Assembly: GCA_965277355.1 (NCBI GenBank)
Contig: CBDICN010000002.1
Location: forward strand, 1,922,001-1,986,000
Length of the DNA stretch: 64,000 nt
Source: RH-AL1 sp965277355
Lineage (GTDB): Bacteria; Pseudomonadota; Alphaproteobacteria; Rhizobiales; Beijerinckiaceae
Direction of reading: 5' to 3'
The notes under the pieces were generated by a model. The model was not told where the DNA came from and did no database searches. It saw nothing but the letters and a program-made list of their open reading frames with translations. Positions 17,089-24,341 of this stretch are shown in pieces (within the stretch, counting starts at the first letter, position 1; each line of letters starts with the position of its first letter). Position numbers and translations under genes: made by a program.

Positions 17089-18825
17089 TTGAGCAGCGTC
17101 AAAACCATCCTGGTCGCCGGCACGTCTAAGCCGCGGCGTAAGCGTACGTCCGTGTTGCTGACACAAGCCGGCCACAGCGTGGCCGAGGTCGAGACCATCG
17201 AGGGCGCCATCGCCTACGTCGCCGCCGAGGCGCCGCCGCTCGTCATTCTGGACACCGATCTCTCCGGCCGCGACGATCTCGACCTCTGCCACCGCATCGA
17301 GACGGTGAGCCCGGAGACGTTCATCCTCCAAATCTCCCAAACCTTTTCCACGAACACGGGTGCGCCGGTCGAGATCGCGGGCTGCATCGACGCCTATCTC
17401 GTCGATCCGATCGATCCGCAGGAGATGCTGACCTTGGTCCGCTCCCTGCTCCGGTTGCAGCAGGTCGAGGCGGACCTGCGCGACAGCGAGGAGCGGCTCG
17501 TTCTGGCGCAGGAGGCGGCGGGCCTCGCCATTCTCGACTGGGCGATACCGAGCAACAGTTTCGTCCACTCGGCCGATTTCTTGACGCTGTTCGATCTTCC
17601 GCGGCACGAGCCGGGAGCGGTGCTCGATCCGGCGTTCCTGCTTGAACGCATCCATCCCGACGATCTCGCCGCGCTGGTGGCTGGTTTCTCGCTGGATAGT
17701 CAGACAACACGGAGCTTCGAGAAGGAATTTCGCATCATCCGCCGCGACGGCGAGACACGCTGGATCTCGTCGCGTGGCCGCTTCTTCATTGCCCAAAGCG
17801 GTCAGCCGGAGCGGATGCTCTCCCTCAGCCTCGACGTGACGGAACGCAAGATCGCCGAGCGCGCCAACGCCGAACTCGCATCGATCGTCGCCACCTCGGT
17901 CGATGCGATCCTCAGCGTCGATCTCGCCGGGAACGCGACCTCCTGGAACGCCGGCGCGGAACGGCTGTTCGGCGTCTCGGCCTCGGCCATGATCGGCAAG
18001 CCGCTCGAGACCGCCTTCGGCGACATCGCCGATCATCAACGCGACGAGTACCGCCGACGCCTGGCCGACGGCGAGGCCCACGATTTCGAGATGAAGCAGA
18101 AGCGCATCACCGGCGAGCCGCTCGATATCTGGGTCACGAGCGCGCCGATGCGCTCCCCCGAGGGCAAGGTGATCGGCTCGTCCTTCATCATCCGCGACGT
18201 TTCGGCCCACAAGCAGCGCGAGGACCACGTCCGCTTTTTGATGCGCGAGCTGACGCATCGCTCGAAGAACCTGCTCGCCGTCATTCAGGCGATGGCGCGA
18301 CAGTCGCTGACGGGCGGGATCACGCCCGAGGAGTTCGTGCGGCGCTTCACCAATCGCCTCGCCGGACTGGCCGGCTCGCACGACCTGCTCTCCAGCGTCG
18401 ACTGGCGAGGGGCGTCGCTGATGGATCTCATCCGCTCGCAGCTGAAGCATTACGAGGAGCTGTTCGGCGTCCGGATCGTGCTCGACGGGACCGACGTCCT
18501 GCTGAGACCGGAAGCGGCGCAGAATATCGGGATCGCGCTTCACGAACTTTCGACCAATGCCGCCAAATACGGTGCGCTGTCGAACGAGACGGGGCGCGTC
18601 ATCGTCGCCTGGCGCATCACCGAGACCAGCCCGCGTATGCTCCACCTGTCCTGGACGGAAAAGGACGGGCCGCCGGTGGCGGCGCCGAGCCGGCAGGGCT
18701 TCGGAAGCGTGGTGATGAACCGGATCGCGGGCACGGCGCTCGGCGGGAAATCGGCGATCAGCTTCGAGAACGAGGGCGTCGCATGGACCCTCGAAGTACC
18801 GGCGGCCGCCGCCGTGACGGCGTAG
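17089..18825 (+). CDS. Receiver-PAS-PAS HWE-family sensor histidine kinase
   Basis: This 578-residue cytosolic protein starts at a TTG. Residues 1-125 form a response-regulator receiver with the likely phosphoryl Asp near 55 (VILDTDLSG). Two PAS domains follow (about 135-265 and 265-380, with the PAC segment ISSRGRFF and the second beginning near SIVATSVDAILSVD). The kinase core begins MRELTHRSKNLLAVIQAMAR, the HWE/HisKA_2 signature with the phospho-accepting His near 390; the ATPase part contains HELSTNAAKYGALS. HWE kinases are typical of alphaproteobacteria and often feed the general stress response. No membrane segment is seen, so the signal is cytosolic. A TTGACA box with a weak partner lies near 16971. 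Confidence 0.88.
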   Translation: MSSVKTILVAGTSKPRRKRTSVLLTQAGHSVAEVETIEGAIAYVAAEAPPLVILDTDLSGRDDLDLCHRIETVSPETFILQISQTFSTNTGAPVEIAGCIDAYLVDPIDPQEMLTLVRSLLRLQQVEADLRDSEERLVLAQEAAGLAILDWAIPSNSFVHSADFLTLFDLPRHEPGAVLDPAFLLERIHPDDLAALVAGFSLDSQTTRSFEKEFRIIRRDGETRWISSRGRFFIAQSGQPERMLSLSLDVTERKIAERANAELASIVATSVDAILSVDLAGNATSWNAGAERLFGVSASAMIGKPLETAFGDIADHQRDEYRRRLADGEAHDFEMKQKRITGEPLDIWVTSAPMRSPEGKVIGSSFIIRDVSAHKQREDHVRFLMRELTHRSKNLLAVIQAMARQSLTGGITPEEFVRRFTNRLAGLAGSHDLLSSVDWRGASLMDLIRSQLKHYEELFGVRIVLDGTDVLLRPEAAQNIGIALHELSTNAAKYGALSNETGRVIVAWRITETSPRMLHLSWTEKDGPPVAAPSRQGFGSVVMNRIAGTALGGKSAISFENEGVAWTLEVPAAAAVTA

Positions 18826-18873
18826 CCGCGCGCAGGTTCTGTGCGCCGGGAGCCAATCCCAATCGCGAGAGCC

Positions 18874-19926
18874 TCAGGCCGGCCCCGCGTCTTCCTTCAC
18901 GACCACCGGCTTCAACCGATAGTGCGTGACGCCCCAGATCTGACCCTCCTCGTAGCCGAAGAGCCCCTCCATCGCCAGGAAGTACAGGCGCCAGCGCCGC
19001 AGCCAGAACTTGGCGTCCTCGCCGTAGGTCTTCGTCAGGATCGGCATCATCTCGTCGCGTTGGGCATCGAACCGCGCAAGCCAGTCGCGAGCGGTGCGGG
19101 CGTAGTGCCGCCCATCCCACTCCCAAACCTCGTCGATGCTGTAGATGTCGCCGAACTGCTCGATCAACGTGCGGCCGGGCATCAGCTCGCCGGTGAAAAA
19201 ATGCTGTGCGATCCAGTCGGCTTCATTGTCGCGGTCGAAGCGGTAGGACCCATCCACGTGCGTGTGGACATGAAGGAAGGTCAGGCCGTCGACGTTTAGC
19301 CAATTGCTTGAGCGCGCGAGCAGAGGGCGCCATTTCGCCACATGCTCGAACAACTCGACCGAGACGATGCGGTCATACCGCGCCTGAGTATCGAACTCGG
19401 CGATGCTGGCGACATCGACGGCGACGTTGCGGATGTCGCGCTGGCGCGCCAGCGCCTCGATCGCCTCTCGCTCCCGCTGTGAGCCGGCCACGGCCCGGAT
19501 CGTCGCGCGCGGGTAGTGCTCGGCCATGTAAAGCGTCAGGGCACCCCAGCCGCACCCGAGTTCGAGGATGCGTTGGCCGTTCTCAAGGCTCGCATGCTCG
19601 CAGGTGAGCGCCAGAGCGCGCTCCTCGGCCTCTGCCAGCGTCGAGGCCGCCCTCTCGTAGTAGCAGCAGGACCGTTTGCGCCGCGGCCCCAGGCACAGTT
19701 CGAAGAAGCGCGACGGAACTTCGCGATGCCGCGCATCGCCGGGGGCGAGTGGCTTTGTGGCCGGCTGCTCGTCCATCGACAGCGCGAAGGCGCAATCGGC
19801 ATCGGGATCGATCGGCGAGGCGCCTTTCCGCCGCGCGTCGATGATCTGTTTGATGCCGGCCCGAATCGCCGAATCTGGCACCGGCAGCCTTTCGGCGGCA
19901 TCGAGAGCCCTGACCGTCAGGTTCAT
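18874..19926 (-). CDS. Cyclopropane-fatty-acyl-phospholipid synthase family methyltransferase
   Basis: The 350-residue class I methyltransferase contains the SAM motif LELGCGWGALTLYMAE, the acidic loop DRIVSVELFEHV and the aromatic C-terminal region EVWEWDGRHYARTARDWL of the CFA synthase family. These enzymes add a methylene or methyl group from SAM to unsaturated acyl chains of membrane lipids. The N-terminal 90 residues differ from classical Cfa. The ATG at 19926 overlaps the stop of the DUF1295 gene (ATGA), so it is the last gene of a three-gene operon. The exact product (cyclopropane, methyl or furan fatty acid) is open. Confidence 0.85.
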   Translation of the reverse strand: MNLTVRALDAAERLPVPDSAIRAGIKQIIDARRKGASPIDPDADCAFALSMDEQPATKPLAPGDARHREVPSRFFELCLGPRRKRSCCYYERAASTLAEAEERALALTCEHASLENGQRILELGCGWGALTLYMAEHYPRATIRAVAGSQREREAIEALARQRDIRNVAVDVASIAEFDTQARYDRIVSVELFEHVAKWRPLLARSSNWLNVDGLTFLHVHTHVDGSYRFDRDNEADWIAQHFFTGELMPGRTLIEQFGDIYSIDEVWEWDGRHYARTARDWLARFDAQRDEMMPILTKTYGEDAKFWLRRWRLYFLAMEGLFGYEEGQIWGVTHYRLKPVVVKEDAGPA

Positions 19927-20747
19927 CGCGCGTCCTTGCCGGGCGGCATCGGGAAGAAGGCGCTGACACGTTCCTGGTAGACGCGGAAGTTCCCGCCGTG
20001 CTTGCGGATCATGTGATCTTCGAGCGGCGGCACGCCCGAGACGTAACGCAAGAGCACGAACATGAAGACCGGCCCGGAGAGGGCGACGAAGCCAAGAAAG
20101 TACTGGCCGCGAAGATTGATCGCGATGATGGGGTAGGCCAGCCAGCCGAGCCACTCGAAGAAGTAGTTAGGATGGCGCGACCAGCTCCACAGACCTTTGT
20201 CGCAGATCTTGCCCTTGTTCGCCCGTTCGGCTGCGAACTGCTTGAGTTCGGTGTCGGCGGCGCCCTCTCCGAAGATGGCGCCGAGAAGCACCAGCGCCCC
20301 GATCACATCGGGCGCCCGGATGCCGGGCGCCGGGTTGTGGGCCGCGATGCCGACGGACAGGACGAGAACGAAGGCGGCCAGCGCCTGCAGCTGCAGGAAC
20401 CAGAACAGTCGCGACTGAAAGCCGTCCTTCCACTGGCTCCGCATTTCCGCATAGCGTGGATCCTCGCTCGAGGCGCCGAGTGTCCGTTGTAAGATATGCG
20501 TACCGAGGCGCACCGACCAAATCGCGACGAGGATCGCGACGAGCCACTGGCGAGGAGCCGGGGCATGCCATGCGATCTGCCCGTCAGGCCACGGGATCAG
20601 CGCCAGGAAGACGCCGCCGAGGCCCATCTCATAGGACCAGAACACGTCGGACCAGCCGGCATTCCGCGTCTTGTCCTGGACCAGCCAAGCGAGCGCCATG
20701 ACGGCCGAAAGCGCGAGCGCGACCGCCACGATCGTCGTGAGGATCAT
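19923..20747 (-). CDS. DUF1295 (steroid 5-alpha-reductase-like) membrane protein
   Basis: This 274-residue protein has about six membrane segments and the C-terminal block SRHPNYFFEWLGWLAYP, then LEDHMIRKHGGNFRVYQERV, that defines DUF1295, related to isoprenylcysteine methyltransferases and steroid 5-alpha-reductases. Members use NADPH in the membrane to reduce double bonds. It overlaps both neighbours by 4 bases (ATGA), giving the order hydrolase, DUF1295, CFA-like methyltransferase. The pairing with a CFA-type methyltransferase suggests methylation and then reduction of an acyl chain; this is inference. Confidence 0.85.
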   Translation of the reverse strand: MILTTIVAVALALSAVMALAWLVQDKTRNAGWSDVFWSYEMGLGGVFLALIPWPDGQIAWHAPAPRQWLVAILVAIWSVRLGTHILQRTLGASSEDPRYAEMRSQWKDGFQSRLFWFLQLQALAAFVLVLSVGIAAHNPAPGIRAPDVIGALVLLGAIFGEGAADTELKQFAAERANKGKICDKGLWSWSRHPNYFFEWLGWLAYPIIAINLRGQYFLGFVALSGPVFMFVLLRYVSGVPPLEDHMIRKHGGNFRVYQERVSAFFPMPPGKDAR

Positions 20748-21610
20748 GCGAGCCGGTTGGACTGGAAGACGTAAGGCAGATCCGGCTTCGGGCGGATGAC
20801 GTCGGAGCGCGTCTTGATGAAGGCGAGGGTGTCGCCAAGCGAAGGGGCCAGCGGTCGCAGGAGCGGGCTGAAGGCGCCGATGATGAAACTATGGTCGATG
20901 CGCTTGTAGAAGCGCGTCTGGGCCTGCCCGCCCAGAGCCCGTATCCGGGATGCGAGCCGGCTTGTGTTGTCGGGTTTGACGGTGCTGTCGGCGAGACCGG
21001 TGATCAGCAGCATGGGCGCGGCGTCGCCCCTTGCGTAGGAGATCGGCTGGCTCGACGTCAGATCGCCGCCGGCTGGCGCGAAGATTCGCTTCAACGTGCC
21101 GCTTCGCAGCGGCAGGAAATCGTAGGGGCCGGCGAAGCCCACCATGCCCGCGAGAGCGGAGCGACCGCGGGTGTCGAGATTGGCCTCGTTGAGCACGAGC
21201 ATCGTGGCGATGTAGGCGCCGGCGGAGTGCCCGACGAGGAACGTCAGGGCGGGATCGGCGCCGAACTCGCCCGCATTGCGTTGCGCCCATCGCACGGCTT
21301 TCGCGCCGTCGTGGATGAAATCGGGAAAGCGCACGTCGGGGTAGAGGCGATAGTCCGGCACGATCGTGACGATGCCCCGCTTGGCCAGAGCCATCGCGAC
21401 GAACCGGTAGTCAGCACGGTTGCCGGTCTCCCAGCCGCCGCCATAGAAGAAGATCACCATTGGGGCGTCTTGCGCGTGCGCGGGCGCGTAGACGTCGAGC
21501 AGGCCGCGCCGCCCGGCGGAGAAGCGGATGGCGCGCGTGATCTCGACGTCGCGACCGACGGCGGCCGCGTTGACGATGCTCATCCCGGAAAAAGGCTTCG
21601 GCCATGCCAT
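20744..21610 (-). CDS. Alpha/beta hydrolase (BD-FAE / kynurenine formamidase-like esterase)
   Basis: The 288-residue hydrolase has the oxyanion-hole motif YGGGWETG, the nucleophile elbow GHSAGAY, an acid in TGLADSTVKP and the catalytic histidine in IDHSFII, in the order of esterases in the hormone-sensitive-lipase and formamidase group. PDYRLYPDVRFPDFIHD is typical of this subgroup. It is the first gene of the operon with DUF1295 and the CFA-like methyltransferase. It may release or recycle acyl groups; the true substrate is unknown. The first methionine at 21610 or one at 21583 could be the start. Confidence 0.85.
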   Translation of the reverse strand: MAWPKPFSGMSIVNAAAVGRDVEITRAIRFSAGRRGLLDVYAPAHAQDAPMVIFFYGGGWETGNRADYRFVAMALAKRGIVTIVPDYRLYPDVRFPDFIHDGAKAVRWAQRNAGEFGADPALTFLVGHSAGAYIATMLVLNEANLDTRGRSALAGMVGFAGPYDFLPLRSGTLKRIFAPAGGDLTSSQPISYARGDAAPMLLITGLADSTVKPDNTSRLASRIRALGGQAQTRFYKRIDHSFIIGAFSPLLRPLAPSLGDTLAFIKTRSDVIRPKPDLPYVFQSNRLA

Positions 21611-21927
21611 AGGATGTCAATAGCCCTTCACCTCGCGCCGTTCGAGCCTTTCAGCGCGGCAAAAAGTCGTGATCGCACCGCGCGCGCTGCCGGCTCCATC
21701 GTTCCCTCCCGTATATCATCTCTGCCTAAGCCGCACATGGAGCTCCGCGTCCTGAGAGGAATGACGAGCGCAGTCGGCTCGATGTGGCGGTGGTCGGAGC
21801 CGTTATCGCGAGGCTGTCCGCGCTCGATCACAGGCAAACGGCAGCGGACGCCCCTTAACGAGGCGCCGCGTTGCGGGCACCGCCTGTGAAAAGCCGCACC
21901 TCTCAAGAGACGGAGCTTTGGCGTCCC
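21611..21927. other. Intergenic region between the hydrolase operon and the chemotaxis receptor
   Basis: The 317 bases separate two minus-strand units, so they hold the end of the receptor transcript and the promoter of the lipid operon. An inverted repeat suitable for a terminator is not obvious and no coding frame looks real. I see nothing else in it. Confidence 0.4.
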
Positions 21928-23247
21928 TCAGGCCGCTTCCAAGGACTGGGTGAAGGTCGTGACCATGACGGTCATGCCGGCGGCGATGTCGTCCAGCTCG
22001 TGAGCGAGCTTCGAGACGGTGGACGCGCTCGACGCGGTTTCGCCGACGGACCGCACCACATTCTCGATATGGTTCGACATCGTGGCCGTCCCCGCCGCGG
22101 CCGAGCGAACGTTGCGGGCGATTTCCTGCGTCGCCGCACCCTGTTCGTGCACGGCGGCCGCAATGATCGTCGAGATATGCTCGACCTCGGAGATCTTCTT
22201 CTGGATTTTGTCGATCGCCTCGACCGAGAGGTCGGTCGCCTCCAGCATCTCGGCGATCTGCCCGGTAATGTCCTGCGTCGCCTTGGCCGTCTGGGTGGCG
22301 AGCGTCTTCACCTCCTGCGCGACGACGGCGAAGCCGCGGCCCGCCTCGCCGGCCCGCGCCGCCTCGATCGTCGCGTTCAGCGCCAAGAGGTTGGTCTGAG
22401 CGGCGATCCGCGAGATCATGCTGACGACGTCGCCGACCTTCTGAGCGGCGGCCGAAAGCCGGCCCATCCCGGTGTTCGTCTCCACAGCCCGTTCCACCGC
22501 CGTCTTGACGACGTTGGTCGACTGGACCACCTGGCGGCTGATCTCCTCGATCGAATCGAGCAGCTGCTCGGACGCGGTCGCCACCGACGAAACGTCACCT
22601 GCCGCATCCGCCGATGCGGAGGTGGCGCGGTCGGAGCCGTCGTTGGCGTGCCGGGCAGCCTCGGTCATGGCCCTGGCGGCCTCGCTCAGGCGCTCCGTCA
22701 TGGAGCCGAGACGACGGACATGGGACGCGAGGTCCGCGGCGAAGCTCTCGACGTGTCGGGACACGGCTTGCGTGCGCGTCTCGAGCTTCGAGGCCGCCGC
22801 GTCGGAGCTCGATCCGCGTTGTACGGCGTCCTGCGCCGCGTCGCGGACCTTCAGCAGAGCCCGCGCTATCGCGCCGATCTCGTCCGGCCGCGTCGTGTTC
22901 TCGATGGGGAGTGTCAACTTGCCGGCCGCGATGTCCTCCATGGCGGCGGTGACGGCTCGCAACGGCTTGCTGACCGTGTAATAGATGGTCGGCAGGGAGA
23001 CGAGCGCCATCAGCAGGGCGGCCGCCGCGGTGAACCAGAGCACCATTGAGGCCGCGACCCCGATCGCCTCGATCATGGCGGCGCCGTCGCCACTCGGGGT
23101 TTTGAGGTCGGCCGCAGCTAACGTCCGTGCCACGCTTTCGAGGTTGTGGATGGTGAAGTAAGCGAAGCCTCCGAGCGCAACGATGAGTGCGCTCGAGAGC
23201 AGTTGTCTGAGCAAAAGGCTTCGGCCAAGTGTTACGATGCCTGACAC
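21928..23247 (-). CDS. Methyl-accepting chemotaxis protein with a very short periplasmic part
   Basis: The 439-residue receptor has two membrane segments (about 10-32 and 65-92) with only some 30 residues between them, then a HAMP domain (YYTVSKPLRAVTAAMEDIAA) and a long helical signalling domain. The hairpin tip that binds CheA and CheW is visible as RIAAQTNLLALNATIEAARA followed by GEAGRGFAVVAQEV. With so little periplasmic sequence it probably senses a membrane or cytosolic cue such as redox or energy state. It is divergent from gshB. Confidence 0.92.
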   Translation of the reverse strand: MSGIVTLGRSLLLRQLLSSALIVALGGFAYFTIHNLESVARTLAAADLKTPSGDGAAMIEAIGVAASMVLWFTAAAALLMALVSLPTIYYTVSKPLRAVTAAMEDIAAGKLTLPIENTTRPDEIGAIARALLKVRDAAQDAVQRGSSSDAAASKLETRTQAVSRHVESFAADLASHVRRLGSMTERLSEAARAMTEAARHANDGSDRATSASADAAGDVSSVATASEQLLDSIEEISRQVVQSTNVVKTAVERAVETNTGMGRLSAAAQKVGDVVSMISRIAAQTNLLALNATIEAARAGEAGRGFAVVAQEVKTLATQTAKATQDITGQIAEMLEATDLSVEAIDKIQKKISEVEHISTIIAAAVHEQGAATQEIARNVRSAAAGTATMSNHIENVVRSVGETASSASTVSKLAHELDDIAAGMTVMVTTFTQSLEAA

Positions 23248-23359
23248 GTCATGTCCCCGGTCGACGAAGCATTAACCTAGCGGCATTGCGTTCACGCTAG
23301 GTAAATGCTTCGGCCTTGGGATGAACAAACGGGCGATCATCCCGGAAGAGGACGAACCC

Positions 23360-24337
23360 ATGCCGCTGAGTGTCGCCGTCCAGATGGACCCGATCGAGCG
23401 AATCAACGTCACGGGCGATACGACCTTCGCGCTGATGCTCGAGGCGCGCCGCCGCGACCACCGGCTGTTCTACTACCAGCCGCAGGACCTCAGCTTGCGC
23501 GGCGGTCGCGCCGTCGCGCGCCTGGCGGAGATCGAGGTGCGCGATGTCGTCGGCGATCATTTCACCCTCGGCAGATACGAGACGGTCGATCTCGCGACGA
23601 TGCACGTCGTGCTGCTACGGCAGGATCCGCCGTTCGATCTCGCCTACATCACCTCCACACATCTTCTCGAGCGGCTCGGACCGGGCACCCTGGTGGTGAA
23701 CGACCCGGTCAGCGTCCGCAACGCGCCGGAAAAGCTCTTCGTGATGGACTATCCGTCGTTGATGCCGCCGACGCTCATCACCCGGAACAAGGCGGAGATC
23801 GAGGCTTTCCGCCGCGAGCACGGCGAGGTGGTGATGAAGCCCTTGCACGGCCACGGGGGCGCCTCGGTCTTCAAGATCGGCGAGACCGACGGCAACTTCG
23901 GTTCGCTGTTCGACCTGTTCTCGACGATCCTGCGCGAGCAATGGGTCGTTCAGGCGTTTCTCAAGAACATCGTCAACGGCGACAAGCGGATCATCCTCGT
24001 CGAGGGCGAACCGCTCGGCGCGGTCAACCGCGTGCCGGCAGCCAACGACATCCGCTCCAACATGGTGCGCGGCGGGGCGGCGGCGGCGACCCAGTTCACC
24101 GACCGGGAGCGCGAGATCTGCGCGACGATCGGGCCCGAACTGAAGCGGCGCGGGCTTCTGCTGGTCGGCATCGACGTGATCGACGGCTACCTGACCGAAA
24201 TCAACGTGACCTCGCCGACCGGCATCCGCGCGATCCAGAAGGTTGGCGGCCCGGATCTCGCAGCGTCCGTTTGGGATGCCATCGAGACACGGTGCGCCTC
24301 GCGGGCGCCGACGCCCCAGCCGCCCGGGAAGGCCTGA
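23360..24337 (+). CDS. gshB: Glutathione synthase
   Basis: GshB joins gamma-glutamylcysteine and glycine using ATP. The 325 residues from ATG 23360 begin LSVAVQMDPIERINVTGDTT, as in all GshB proteins. The ATP-grasp domain is marked by VMKPLHGHGGASVFKI, DKRIILVEGEPLGAVNR and the metal-binding end LTEINVTSPTGIRAI. An upstream ATG at 23321 would add 13 residues not found in the family. The stop lies 4 bases before glnD. Confidence 0.95.
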   Translation: MPLSVAVQMDPIERINVTGDTTFALMLEARRRDHRLFYYQPQDLSLRGGRAVARLAEIEVRDVVGDHFTLGRYETVDLATMHVVLLRQDPPFDLAYITSTHLLERLGPGTLVVNDPVSVRNAPEKLFVMDYPSLMPPTLITRNKAEIEAFRREHGEVVMKPLHGHGGASVFKIGETDGNFGSLFDLFSTILREQWVVQAFLKNIVNGDKRIILVEGEPLGAVNRVPAANDIRSNMVRGGAAAATQFTDREREICATIGPELKRRGLLLVGIDVIDGYLTEINVTSPTGIRAIQKVGGPDLAASVWDAIETRCASRAPTPQPPGKA

Positions 24338-24341
24338 GGCC

